Assembly (NCBI GenBank): GCA_958510825.1
Contig: OY294051.1
Span: 34,348,393 to 34,412,392, forward strand
DNA length: 64,000 bases
Reading direction: 5' to 3'
Source of the DNA: Brachypterus glaber
Lineage: Eukaryota > Arthropoda > Insecta > Coleoptera > Kateretidae
Part shown: one piece after another, positions 32,418-42,745 of the stretch
Layout: each line of letters begins with the position of its first letter
Position numbering within the stretch: position 1 is the stretch's first letter
The notes under the pieces: generated by a model
What the model was told of the DNA's origin: nothing
Seen by the model: only the letters and a program-made list of their open reading frames with translations
Databases searched by the model: none
Program-made: the position numbers and the translations under genes

Positions 32418-32697
32418 ATGGTAAAAAGAACAAGAAAGGTCCTGAAAAAGGAAACTAAAGGATCAATTTACAAATGTATTACTAAAATAAAGCAATATAA
32501 TGCAGTGCTCAATAAAAGTTTCATAGTAAACGATGTAGCAGATTTTTTCCGTAAGTTCGTATAATACTGTTCCATAATTGTATTTAAAAGATATTATTTT
32601 AGGTATCACCAGCACAGGTCTTCGCGATTATGAAATAAGCAGAGGGCGGTTGGGCAAACAGTTTATTTACTTAATGCCGGTAACTTCAGAGTATTAA
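32418..32697 (+). CDS. Small spliced gene, psq/CENP-B-like helix-turn-helix
   Basis: Exon 1 (32418-32550) begins at AAGATAATGG, a good insect start context, and ends at a consensus donor C|GTAAGT. The intron (32551-32602) is 52 nt, a usual size for insects, and ends TATTTTAG. Exon 2 (32603-32697) continues in frame to TAA. AATAAA follows at 32745-32750. The product is 75 residues: a basic N-terminus (MVKRTRKVLKKETKG), then a helix, then NDVADFFRITSTGLRDY, which fits helix-turn-helix spacing, and SRGRLGK. This resembles the psq-type N-terminal HTH of pogo/Tigger/CENP-B proteins, by inspection only. No DDE domain follows. It could be a truncated transposase, a DNA-binding repressor, or a domesticated fragment. 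The splice is what makes the frame continuous, so neither exon stands out as a long open frame. Confidence 0.6.
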
Positions 32698-32699
32698 GA

Positions 32700-33583
32700 A
32701 GTTTTCTAGAACGTAAAATTTTACTTTATTATATTATACATATGAATAAAATCACTTACTTGGACTATTATTTTAAACAAATTTTCACTTTTTAGTAACA
32801 TTTAAAATTTGAAATCTATCCCATTTTAAGTTTATAGATAGATCAGCAGGTTTGGATTTATAATATTATATTTTTATGTAGAAATTTTCTAAAATGTAAA
32901 TGTTTATTTTAATACCATATTATAAATAAAAAAACTTTAATTAAATTCATGATCATCTTGCGTTTGTTATAATTTTAAACGAACTTTCTCGTTTTAAAGA
33001 CATTTTGTCATCATAATTATTAATAAGACGTAACATGACAGATAATTTAATCTAAATGTCAAAAATTGTCAAAAGCACAATAGACAATAAAAATATCACT
33101 AACAGTCATTTTTAAACCACTAATCTTAGCTGCCTTGATCCAATTTGTTACTCAGATAGATAATGCGCCGAGTTTAGTAGCGAAGTAATAAATATCGTTT
33201 AAGATTAAAGTACTCTGCTTTTCAGTTTGACCATCTAACAAATATATATTCGTAAATTAAACGTAAAAACTTTTGTCATTAATTTTCTATCAATCTAAAA
33301 ACACGCAAGTGATAAATTTTGTATCTTACAAAGTTGAATTTGACATTCATCTCATACCACCCTAAAAAAAATAAATAATTTATGTTCACGTTTTCATGGC
33401 CAAGTTTGATTATACCGACTACCAGGAATTTTAAAATATTAATAAGGAATGAGATCGGTGCACTGCAACGCTTAAAATACATACAAAAGGAAATAGAACA
33501 AAATAGAAACTTATTTCTTACAAAAAATATACTATAATAATTATAAAGATATATTAAATGAATAAATTTACTTGATACCATGC
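32700..33583. other. 3' flank of small gene and AT-rich DNA
   Basis: Holds the AATAAA signal, the right inverted repeat, and anonymous sequence. The 100-codon minus frame at 33279-33581 has no recognisable domain. Confidence 0.4.
32745..32750 (+). terminator. Polyadenylation signal AATAAA
   Basis: It lies 47 bases after the stop codon of the small spliced gene, at a normal distance for a short 3' UTR. Chance occurrence is possible in AT-rich DNA. Confidence 0.5.
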
Positions 33584-33595
33584 TGCAGTACTGTA

Positions 33596-33873
33596 CCCAC
33601 CAATTCAGGACAGATGCATTCCCAGCATCAGTGAGCTAGTCTAACTCCTCCCACAACTCCCTCCCCTCCCTATTCCATCCCTCCTCATCCCCCCTCCCAC
33701 CCTTTTCTCCGCCCCCATCGCCAATTCATGACAGATGCAACTCCAGTATCAGTGAGCAGAGACTCACTTCCTCAATTATCCATTCAAACTAATTCTATTT
33801 TAGACAAATAAGCCATAGGCACTGAGCCTGTCTCTTAAAGATCAAAACAAACTACTGATGATGATGATGATGA
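33596..33873 (+). mobile_element. Retroposed segment with (GAT)n tail
   Basis: The 278-bp insert is flanked by a 12-bp duplication, TGCAGTACTGTA, at 33584-33595 and 33874-33885, and ends in six GAT repeats. It includes a C-rich tract (33655-33716) lying between two similar halves (CCAATTCAGGACAGATGCA... and CCAATTCATGACAGATGCA...). No pol III boxes or ORF were found. A LINE 3' UTR or a SINE of unknown head are the options. Confidence 0.8.
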
Positions 33874-33885
33874 TGCAGTACTGTA

Positions 33886-34215
33886 GTACGACAGTTCTGT
33901 AATAATTATTACAACTTGGTGAAAACTCACCATAATCTGTAAAAAAATACACACAATTCTGCATGTAAATATGACTCAATCTAGTTACATGTAAAATTTG
34001 CCAAATTTTACAATTTTACATGTAACATTTTTAAAAGCTGTAAACTTTAATGTAAGATTGTAAAATTACATTAAAAACTGTAAATTTACATGTAAAATGT
34101 AGTAAATTTTACTTGAATCTGCATTACATCCGATTTGCATTTAGAACCATGTTTAATTACAATTACTTATCTTTATTTTTTACAGTATTTTATACAATAA
34201 TTACAGAAATAATAT
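33886..34215. repeat. TGTAAATTTACA-rich stretch
   Basis: Words like TTACATGTAAAAT and CTGTAAATTTACATG repeat through 33960-34130, similar in style to repeat P, though not a clear copy. Confidence 0.4.
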
Positions 34216-34217
34216 AT

Positions 34218-35068
34218 AACAAGCCGTGAAGATATTTAATGCTACGGATTCCATTAATATTATTATTATTCACAGTAAATGGCATATTGCATTTCTCAAG
34301 TATAAAAAAATAGTTTTCAAAAAAAAAAATAACGAAAAAAGAATTTTTTTTTTTAAAGGTCTTTTTTGAAAAACGAAAAATTTTTTTAGGAGCAACTTAA
34401 CCACATTAGGCTAGTTATGGCGTCATAAAATTTAGCACATCACAGCTGTTTTTTTCAAGATCGTTTAACAAAAATATTTAAAATCAAGTGGTAACCTTGC
34501 CCGACAAGAATTTTCTGGCAGTACCGTTTTCGGACGCCCTAAAGTTAAGGGTTGGTTCCAATAAAAAACGCCCCGCTACCGAGAATTTTCTTATGTAGAA
34601 GTTGTTTGACTGGACATAAAGAACACATATACAAAGTCTCAACGGTGAGGTAATAAAAAAAATTCTACTGGGCCCATGGGCGTGGGTAGAATTGATCCTT
34701 ATAATAAAAGTAATTTTTCCTAAAAAAATTAAGTTAATCGGAATTTTCTTTCAGCTTTTTTCGATTTTTAAGTTTAACCCCCCATAACTTTTTTGTATTT
34801 GGGTGGATAACTTTCAAAAACCTCGTAGAACTTGATTTTCCTGAACAAAGTCGATCGGGTTATTCGTTCTTAAGTTACTGTGTTCACAAAAATCGTGACA
34901 GACGGACGGGTAGACAGATATTTGAAAAAAAAAGTTGCTTATTTTTTAATAAAACAAATTTATATCCAAGAATTTTTTGTCTAGGACGATTTTTTATTTT
35001 TTTATTCGAAACTACCATAATATGGTAGTTTATATTATAATATTATCCTAGCTTAGGCGCTGTGAATA
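34218..35068 (-). repeat. Dispersed repeat S, copy 2 (inverted)
   Basis: The 3' signature AAGCCGTGAAGATA (34221-34234) is the complement of TATCTTCACGGCTT. The 5' end lies at 35055-35068 (GCGCTGTGAAT). GACAGACGGACGGG in between is the minisatellite shared by several copies. It pairs head to tail with 37019-37615. Confidence 0.68.
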
Positions 35069-35320
35069 ATATAATAATAATATAATATTACTATACACTA
35101 CAAGGAACAGCTTTCTTTTTTAGTGCTTGAATGTTTCATTCAGTTTTACCTTTTTAGCAAAGGGGATCGCATATCAAGCAAAAATTTTGAATGATAAATC
35201 ATTTAGCTTTAATCTGTTATACGGTACTTTGTGGAGCCGAAAAGTTGCAAATTTCTTGTATAAATCATCTGCAATACATGCTCCAAATAGGTATTTATAA
35301 GCCGTGACGGCCGCATATAC

Positions 35321-36671
35321 AGGGTTATTCACGGAAGTGGCCTATTAAACGTTTATGGAGAACCAATAACTTTAAAAGTCTGCTAATTTGCACTTTGGGG
35401 TTTTTGAATATGGCCTATCGATTAAAAATATTTTCATGCTTGTGCCACTTCCGGTTGTACCGGAAGTGGCACTTAACTTTGAGTTTTTAAATGGAACACC
35501 TCATATATTTTTAATTTTTTAAATTTGCATTAAATTTGCTTTATTTTGATGTATAATACTTCATGTCTATCTTCAGTAGTTTTTGAGTTATTCAAGTTTT
35601 TAGCGAAAAATAAGTAAATTCAAGCACCCCTAAAAACAATAATTTCTCCTTGATTTTTTCAATTGGAGAAAAGATGTTTTGTGTTTTGCTCAATGATGCT
35701 TAAACGAATTATCCTATGCTAAAATGGAACCCAAAAATTATACAGGGTGTCTGAAAAAGCAGGTCAAATCTAACAAATTTAATATAGCCATAACTCATTT
35801 TTTTTTAAATGGCACCCTACATTTTTTTTTATTTGGTTAAATAGAGAATTAAATTTGCTTTAAAATAAGTATAGGATACCCTATACCTAACTTTAACCGT
35901 TTTTGAGCTATTTGCAAATTATTGTGAAAAAGCCGTATTTCTGTTAAAATTTGTTATATTTTATAAAATAGGCCAGAAAAATTAATCGATTTTTATTTAT
36001 TTACCTCAAAGATCATTATATTTACCTTAAAACTGGATTTTCATGCGCCCAGTAGTGTACATTTCTTCTGTTAAAAATACCCTGTTGAGAAAATTTAGCC
36101 TCGTCCGTCCAAATTATTCTTTTTAAAAAGTTTTGTTTTTCTTGAATATTTATCAAAAGATTTTCACAAAAGTCCACTCTATTTTGAAAATCATTAGGTT
36201 TTAAGGCCTGTATTTTTTGCTTTTTGTAATCGTGCATCTTGTGGTTTTTTAAAATTCTTTGGATGCTTGAATAGGAAATTCCCAAGTCGTAACTAGCTGC
36301 AGGAATTGAGGCATGTGGATATGCATAAAAGTAACCCAAAACATTGACTTCGTTATCTTCGTTGTTTGTATTTGGTTTCGTAAGAGATTTCACTGCATTT
36401 TCTTTTCCAAATTGCGAAAATTTTTTGTGTATTCTTCTAAATTTTTTACATGACATTCTTGGTAAATCAGGATATTTTGTATTAAAGTTTCTGCAGGTTC
36501 TACTAATTATTTTATCATTTTCACCAAAAATAGAAAATAAATCCAAAATAACAGGGTAAGAATAAGCCTCTGCCATTATTTTACACTAATTTATCACGAT
36601 AAGAACGATAACATTTAGGTTAAAAGAAATAAAAACACAATACAATTTTAAAAATTTACGTAATTGCAGAA
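35321..36671 (-). mobile_element. Mariner-like element, broken, running into gap
   Basis: The transposase at 36022-36576 reads leftward. Downstream (35740-36020) is AT-rich 3' UTR-like sequence ending in ACCCTGTATAAT (complement of ATTATACAGGGT at 35738-35749), a typical Tc1/mariner end next to TA. A second such end, TACAGGGTTATTCACGGAAG, lies at 35324, so two ends are nested or a second related element is present. The 5' end is lost in the N gap. Confidence 0.65.
36022..36576 (-). pseudogene. DUF4817/DDE_3-type transposase, truncated
   Basis: 184 residues from a proper ATG. The N-terminal 60 residues (MAEAYSYPVILDLFSIFGEN...YPDLPRMSCKKFRRI) fit the DUF4817 helix-turn-helix that starts many insect mariner-like transposases. 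A second HTH follows (SIPAASYDLGISYSSIQRIL). IIWTDEAKFSQQGIFNRRNVHYWAHENP holds the first catalytic Asp and the conserved HYWA..NP block. The frame stops right after NPVLR, so the second Asp and the third acidic residue are absent. A full protein would be about twice as long. An internal deletion joining this point to the 3' UTR would explain it. Confidence 0.88.
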
Positions 36672-36871
36672 NNNNNNNNNNNNNNNNNNNNNNNNNNNNN
36701 NNNNNNNNNNNNNNNNNNNNNNNNNNNNNNNNNNNNNNNNNNNNNNNNNNNNNNNNNNNNNNNNNNNNNNNNNNNNNNNNNNNNNNNNNNNNNNNNNNNN
36801 NNNNNNNNNNNNNNNNNNNNNNNNNNNNNNNNNNNNNNNNNNNNNNNNNNNNNNNNNNNNNNNNNNNNNNN
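36672..36871. other. Assembly gap, 200 N
   Basis: Exactly 200 N, which is a common placeholder size; true length is unknown. It removes the 5' end of the mariner-like element. Confidence 0.98.
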
Positions 36872-37018
36872 AAAAACCTCAACGATATTTGCATATTTGA
36901 GGGATTAAATCCGTTAGGTTTGTTTTTGCATTTTTTTTTCACCAGATTAAACCAATGTCAAGCTGCACTCTCTATTGTTACGTTCGCGGCATATTAAAAA
37001 CTTTAGTAATATTATTAT

Positions 37019-37615
37019 ACTATTCACAGCGCTTAAGCGCTAGAATAGTATTATACGTTAGTTTCGAATTTCTCAAAATAGCCAAAAATGCCCTAGACAA
37101 AAAAAATTTTGGAAACACATGTTTCATAAATTCATGAAAAAATAAGAAACTTTGGAAATTATTGTTTGTCCTTTCGTCCATCCGTCCGATGTTACGATTT
37201 TTCTGAACACGATAACTCCAGAACGAATTATCCGATCCACTCGAGATTTTCAGGAAAAATCAAGTTCTATGTGGGAAATATCCCTATTGTTCTTGAAAAT
37301 AATCCCCCCCCCCACAAGAAAGTTATAGGAGGTTAAACTTTTTGAAAAATTTAAAGGCTGTCTTTTACAAAAAGAGTTTTTTCAATTTTTTGATTTTTTT
37401 TTGTTGAAAATGTTATTAAAAAAAAAATAAAAATATTTTTTAGTTTTTCGAAAAAAGAAAATATTTGATTTTTTTTATATATTTATTATTATTATTATTA
37501 TTTTTTTTTTGAGAAAAAAATGTTTTTGAAGTACTTGAAAAAATGCAATAAACCATTGTGAATAGTATGTAAATAATAGAATGCTTAGCATTACATATCT
37601 TCACGGCTTGTTTCC
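37019..37615 (+). repeat. Dispersed repeat S, copy 3
   Basis: It starts ATTCACAGCGCTTAAGCGCT and ends CATTACATATCTTCACGGCTT. ATTCACAG near the start and CTGTGAAT-like GTGAATAGTA near the end are inverted, so short subterminal inverted repeats may define the family. TCCATCCGTCCGATG inside is the minisatellite word. Confidence 0.72.
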
Positions 37616-37834
37616 TTTTAAACCGCAAAAATCATAAAAAACCTGTCTAAACCAGGGAAGAATAATTTGCAGACTATTATAATTTTCTTTCTACTGTCTA
37701 AAATTAAATTTTAGAGAGTAATTTTTAACTTTTTTACAAAAAAAATGTATTATAGTCATTTTTTACTGAAATCTTCTTGAATATATTATTTTTTCATGGA
37801 ATTAAATAACTTAAAAAAGAAAATATACCTTTTC

Positions 37835-38195
37835 TCACTACCATCTAGGTAAGTTGACATTACTTAAATAAAAAGTCGACAGTAATCGAAAGTACTATAT
37901 CAAGCACACTTAGTAGCGATAGATGAAATCAATAGAATCAATACAAACAAAACAGTAACTAGACATAAAATAGTTATTTATGGTACTAGTGGGTAAAGTA
38001 AGATATTGCCCATGAGAAAATTAACCTGCGAGGTGTCAGCCAAGACTACTATTATTAATTTTATAGTGTGATTCCATAAAAAATGATTTTTTGAATTGTC
38101 ACACATAAATTTCAAAAAAATTATTATTATAAAATACGATTTTAACTCCTTGGTAGTGAGAAAAACGTAATGCGTTACTCGTAGGTAAGTTTAAA
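37835..38195. mobile_element. MITE M4, copy 1
   Basis: Ends TCTCACTACCATCTAGGTAAG and CCTTGGTAGTGAGA are inverted. It shares CATTACTTAAATAAAAAGTCG, AAAGTACTATATC.AGCACAC and GTGATTCCATAAAAAATGAT with 60310-60625. Confidence 0.75.
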
Positions 38196-38199
38196 TTAC

Positions 38200-39050
38200 A
38201 CATTAATTTTAGTTCCCTTTGGAAAGTCCCTATAGTTAGTAAAATTGTTTCTTTGTCCTAAAAAATGTTTTTTTCATAATTTTTTTTTATTTAATCTATT
38301 TTTCAAAAAAGTTTCTTTTTTAAAACGTTTTTTTTTAGTTAATATGGGGAAAATATTTAGTAGTACTAACTTGAAGCAACCTCATTATAATTTATCATGC
38401 AAGGCCATTTTTCCCTCAAAATACCCGCTATCAGTAATGTATGGCTTCTAACAAAAAACAATCTTAAAACAAATCTAAATGGCATTTATCAAAAATAAAA
38501 GACCTGTTAAGTAATAATTTTTCAACCTTTTGTAAAACATCTAAGGAAAAAGCACTTGATCAACTTTTGATCATAATTATATCAAATCTATTTATAATTT
38601 CTATAAAAAGGCAAGAATAAAGGTTGAATAAAAATAAAGTTAGGGTCGCACTTTTTCCTGAGAAAAAACAACGGCGAAAAAGTTTCCCCCATTTGAGGAA
38701 AAACTCTGAAGTCATAATTAATTAATTCAATAATGAATAAACGAATGAATGGTTAGAAAAGTGCCCAGAAATGTGCGTATAATGCGATGAACTGAGTTAC
38801 ACAAAAGGAAACAATATAACCAGCACTGGCTATGCATTTTACCGAACAAACGCCCATATCTCCGAAATTGGACATTTTTACATACATGTTTTTATAACCT
38901 TTTTTTTGTAGAATAGATTATTCCCTGACCCAGTATCAAAAAATTAATGATATGTAGAATTATTTAACACTTGCTGATGATATTTTTACTTTTTAAAAAA
39001 TTTGAATAAATTTTTTATCAAATATTTATAAATTAACAAGAAATATATGT
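38200..39050. other. AT-rich DNA, no gene seen
   Basis: Frames are T-run artefacts. No repeat partner was noticed. Confidence 0.4.
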
Positions 39051-39056
39051 AATGGA

Positions 39057-39447
39057 CAGTACTCGCATAGGCGCCGCGTTGACTCTAGCGTTGATGCTAG
39101 GTTTTAAATATTTACATTTTTATTTCGTTTTATCATGATTTTTTTTAATGATTCCATTTAAACGAGTAAGGTGGGAAAAAAGTTATCGATAAATAAAAAT
39201 TAAAAACTTTCGTATTCTTAAAAGATATAAATCGAATGTCGGTTTTTTCTTTGAAAAGCACCGATATATGTATAGTTAATATGTATAGTCAATATTGTAG
39301 TGTGTAACAAATTAGTCGTCAAATGTTTCAATTTAGTGACTCTTATGAAAATTTCCCTCATAATTCGGCAAAATTATTCCGTAAGCCTATGTTTCTGTGT
39401 TTATTTTCAACGCTGATGAGTCATAACTGTGTTTACGCCGACTACTG
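39057..39447 (-). mobile_element. hAT-like MITE, copy 3 (inverted)
   Basis: It reads CAGTACTCGCATAGGCGCCG at the plus-strand left end and GCCGACTACTG at the right. The flanks GTAATGGA (39049-39056) and GTGATGGA (39448-39455) match at 7 of 8 bases. Its left end corresponds to an internal position of copy 1 (GCGAGTACTG at about 13127-13136), so this copy ends about 15 bp earlier. Confidence 0.85.
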
Positions 39448-40090
39448 GTGATGGATCATTCCGATTGGATAAGTTTATATAAATACCACCCGTTTGAAAG
39501 TAAACAAAACGTATGAAACAAAGATCAAGGCTGGCGTGTGTTTTTTTAATAAAATACAGAGCGTCGGACGCATCGTCTCCCTACGTCAGCCTTCATCTGA
39601 TCGTTCTATCTTCGTTTTCTCTGTTCTGTATAATCTGAAATACGCTGTATGCGTCTAAAATGCTTAGTTTCCGAGATATAACAAGATTTATTTAAAAATA
39701 AAAGTAAAAATCTGCAAACATTTTGAATATTTTTTTTATGGCTCACAATTAGAGCACTGAATATGCAAGTTTTTTAGGGTAGGTAGGTAAATTACACAGT
39801 AGTTTCTACGAAACCCTCACATTCTCACCTACCCTAACAAACCTACTTATCTAGTGCTCTGCCAAACATTTGAAATAGTTGACCCTTAAATCCTTTTTCA
39901 GCGGTGATTTTTGGAATATTATTGGTTTTCTTTATTATAATAGAGTCCACTTAATTTTTTGTTTCCTGCTAAAATTCAATTTATTAGGCCTGAATTGAAA
40001 AACTTTTTATAAAATAATTTTGATTTTTATAAAAAAATGATAATTATAATTATATATTTTTGATGCCATTTGTTATTTAGATTATAATTA
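39448..40090. other. Spacer with TATA-like and AATAAA motifs
   Basis: TTTATATAAATACCACC near 39475 and AATAAA near 39568 bracket a G+C-richer stretch, which could be a worn promoter or solo LTR. No LTR ends were found. A small hairpin (TAGGGTAGGTAGG / CCTACCCTA) lies at 39776-39836. Confidence 0.35.
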
Positions 40091-40094
40091 TTAA

Positions 40095-40438
40095 CCAGAG
40101 AACACTCGCGCCTAAAAAGTTATTTTAGTGGTCCGACTACTGTGGTCGCACTTGGTCGTTTTGACCAATTATGAAAATTGTAATCCTCTGTAGGATATAA
40201 TTATTTATTTTGTTCTTTTAATTTATTACAATAATATATAGTTGTAAAAAAAAGTTTTAAAACCAAAAAAAACAAACTATAGTATAGTATAGTATAGTAT
40301 AGTATAGTTGAAAAAAAAGTTTTATTTAAACTTTAATAATATACACACATAAACAATCGTTTTATTACTAACAAAAAGTTATTCTAATACAAACAATATG
40401 ACTAGCGGCAAAACGACCGCGGCGCGAGTGTTCTCGGG
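40095..40438. mobile_element. TTAA-flanked (piggyBac-like) MITE, 344 bp
   Basis: TTAA at 40091-40094 and 40439-40442. TIRs CCAGAGAACACTCGCGCC and GGCGCGAGTGTTCTCGGG, one mismatch. The middle has an (ATAGT)n microsatellite at 40275-40309. Ends differ from the other TTAA elements, so this is a separate family. Confidence 0.88.
40275..40309. repeat. (ATAGT)n microsatellite
   Basis: About seven copies of a 5-base unit inside the 344-bp TTAA element. Confidence 0.95.
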
Positions 40439-40719
40439 TTAATAAACATTACTTTAAAAAGGCATAAACTTCATGTATTATATATTATAAGTTTATGATT
40501 AACGTAAATAAGGAAAGTAAATTAATAAATAAATAATAAAGTTAATTATAATTTAAAGTTAATTTAATTTTCTGTTGAAAACACCTGTTTCTTGAATTTA
40601 TTTGTAATTTTGGCGAAGGCGTATACAGGTGAAAAGCTATATTTCTTAAAAAAAGCTAAATTCGCAGTGCGAATATCGCATAAGCTTTTTAAAAATTGAT
40701 TTATAAAATAACAATGGAC

Positions 40720-41580
40720 ATAAAACATTTTACTATTCCTTAAAACGACTTTTGTTTGATTAACGCAGTCGTCCCTCCGAAGTGACTGATCGATTTCGTG
40801 CTTTTTAGCACTCTTCAGAGCCACATATCGGTAGTAGGGACAACTACGAAAATCAAATCCTTTCCATATATCTCTATATGGAGTTTAAAAGTCGTTGTAA
40901 GGAAAAGCAAAAACAGTTACAACGACTTTTAAACTCCATATAGAGATATATGGAAAGGATTTGATTTTCGTAGTTGTCCCTACTACCGATATGTGGCTCT
41001 GAAGAGTGCTAAAAAGCACGAAATCGATCAGTCACTTCGAAGGGACGACTGCGTTAATCAAACAAAAGTCGTTTTAAGGAATAGTAAAATGTTTTATATA
41101 GATTTTTTAAATTTGTAAATATCAAACAATTTAATTTAGTTTATTAATTCAGATACCACTGTAAAAGGTGCCCTCCTAGCGTTTAGGATTCAATTGGCGG
41201 CAATGTCCACCGTGGCATTGATTAATCTGCCCCCTATCGACAGCGTGCAATAGGTTCTTGAAACCAATAAGTGCTCCCTTTTTTGGACTGTCGATAGGTT
41301 TATCCAGTCTCTGCTTTTAGCAGTAGATGTCGCTAACTGTTTTTGCTTTTCCATACAACGACTTTTAAACTCCATATAGAGATATATGGAAAGGATTTGA
41401 TTTTCGTAGTTGTCCCTACTACCGATATGTGGCTCTGAAGAGTGCTAAAAAGCACGAAATCGATCAGTCACTTCGGAGGGACGACTGCGTTAATCAAACA
41501 AAAGTCGTTTTAAGGAATAGTAAAATGTTTTATATAGATTTTTTAAATTTGTAAATATCAAACAATTTAATTTAGTTTAT
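40720..41580. mobile_element. Foldback-like element with 11-bp duplication
   Basis: TAACAATGGAC at 40709-40719 and 41581-41591 flanks an 861-bp insert. Inside, a segment of about 180-230 bp occurs three times: inverted at 40720-40899, direct at 40918-41147, and direct at 41354-41582, the last two differing by about one base. The first two face each other across an 18-bp loop. 9-11 bp duplications occur with Mutator-like and Foldback elements, so that class is favoured. The 86-codon minus frame at 40564-40824 crosses the element's end and is not a gene. Confidence 0.78.
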
Positions 41581-41591
41581 TAACAATGGAC

Positions 41592-41948
41592 GTTCACGTG
41601 ATCACATGGTCGTAAAATTTTCATATCTTTACCTTCAAATATTGGGACTATATCCAGGAATAACATACTTTTTAACATAACCTTATTAAATATAAAGTAT
41701 TAAATTTTTTTACATTACACGATAGAATCAGTCTCATATTTAAATAAAAAAAAAAAAACAATATTATAATCCATAAATTTTTACTACAAATAATAACTGG
41801 ACCGAACTAAATAAGTAAAATACCGCTGGACTTATAATCACAAAACTTTTGTTATCTATACCTATAGGTATTTTTTTTAACTAGTTTTTAGTCAGTTGTC
41901 AGGTTTTTTTCTTGAGAATTTCTAACCATTTGTTTTTTTTTTTTTCAG
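41592..41948. other. AT-rich intron ending in splice acceptor
   Basis: The stretch closes with a T-rich tract and CAG at 41946-41948, a strong acceptor for the following exon. Nothing else is recognised. Confidence 0.55.
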
Positions 41949-42354
41949 ATGCTCTAATAAAAACATCTCCACAAGTTGTGGACCACAACTCCATATCAAA
42001 AGAAACTCTACAGACTGCCAACTCAAACCAAAACATATTCTCGCAAGACTAAGAATTCCAAATCATTTCTGCAGGACTAAAAATTCCAAATTATTCCTGC
42101 AAGACTAAAAATTCCAAATAGTTCCTGCAAAAAAAATAAAACACAAAATGTCCGAAAGTGCATACAATTCGCCACTGCTTTCTCGCCGACTGACAGAATC
42201 CTGCTGCAGTTCTCCTGCCAGGAGCATCACATCTCGTGTGACTGACATTCTCACCGACTCCGATGGTGAAGATGAAATACTATTTACGGAAATTCCAGGC
42301 CAACCAGATCAGACCGTGATATCGGGATGGCTCAAATTCAGGGACCACAAAAGG
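41949..42354 (+). CDS. First coding exon of a PH-domain gene (Dok-7-like?)
   Basis: The exon is bounded by a polypyrimidine-CAG acceptor (41948) and a consensus donor GTAAGT (42355). 5' UTR covers 41949-42147 and contains a 28-bp tandem repeat. ATG at 42148 opens 69 codons that end exactly at the splice site in phase 0. The N-terminal 45 residues are serine-rich and probably disordered (SPLLSRRLTESCCSSPARSI), followed by an acidic DSDGEDEILFTEIP. The last residues, VISGWLKFRDHKR, fit strand 1 of a PH domain of the kind that continues with WK.RW. This wording is close to the Dok-7 PH start, a cytoplasmic adaptor that joins membrane lipids to receptor tyrosine kinase signalling, but the match is too short to be sure. 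The next exon was not found downstream in the window. Confidence 0.72.
42041..42125 (+). repeat. 28-bp tandem repeat in 5' UTR
   Basis: Three units starting at 42041, 42070 and 42098 share GCAAGACTAAAAATTCCAAA. They lie wholly in the untranslated leader of the PH-domain exon. Confidence 0.9.
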
Positions 42355-42745
42355 GTAAGTTCAAATTTACCTGTAATATAATTAAACTGGAATGAAAAAA
42401 ATTGGTATTAGGAATATTTTTGACAGTGTAACACTTAAAACAAGCAATAAGAGTAAATTACTCAATAAGCTTGCAGTCAAATTTTAAGTGAAGAAGAGTG
42501 CAATTTTGTGAGGAGAAAATATTTGAGTGCACTGCCAAAAGCAAGCTACATGTGGCGCATACTATTTTACATACGAGCACAACCCAAATATACCAAAAAA
42601 TAAAAATTATTTGTATATTCGTTAATATTCTAAAAAGTATGGTTTTTAAATAACCTAATTTAATAAATAACAAGCAAATAGTACACTCACTAGTGAGTCT
42701 TAGGATTAAAAAATTTGTCATTTAGTCGAGTTTTGGTTTCTCAAA

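Larger units (their letters stand above)
32226..33168. mobile_element. Inverted-repeat-bounded unit carrying a small gene
   Basis: GCGCATTATCTATCTGAGT at 32226-32244 is mirrored exactly by ACTCAGATAGATAATGCGC at 33150-33168. The enclosed 943 bases contain the two-exon gene at 32418-32697. ACTTCG lies outside both repeats (with an 18-bp gap on one side), so the true ends may lie a little further out. No clear target-site duplication was found. Confidence 0.6.

Noticed and set aside
36586..36942. Frames crossing the N gap
   Set aside because: The reading frame across unknown bases is meaningless.
39470..39640. Solo LTR suggested by TATATAAATA and AATAAA
   Set aside because: No TG...CA ends, no flanking duplication and no partner copy were found.
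40564..40824. 86-codon minus-strand frame
   Set aside because: It crosses the duplicated end of the foldback-like insert (TAACAATGGAC at 40709), so half comes from the element and half from the flank. The same segment in the two other copies ends differently.
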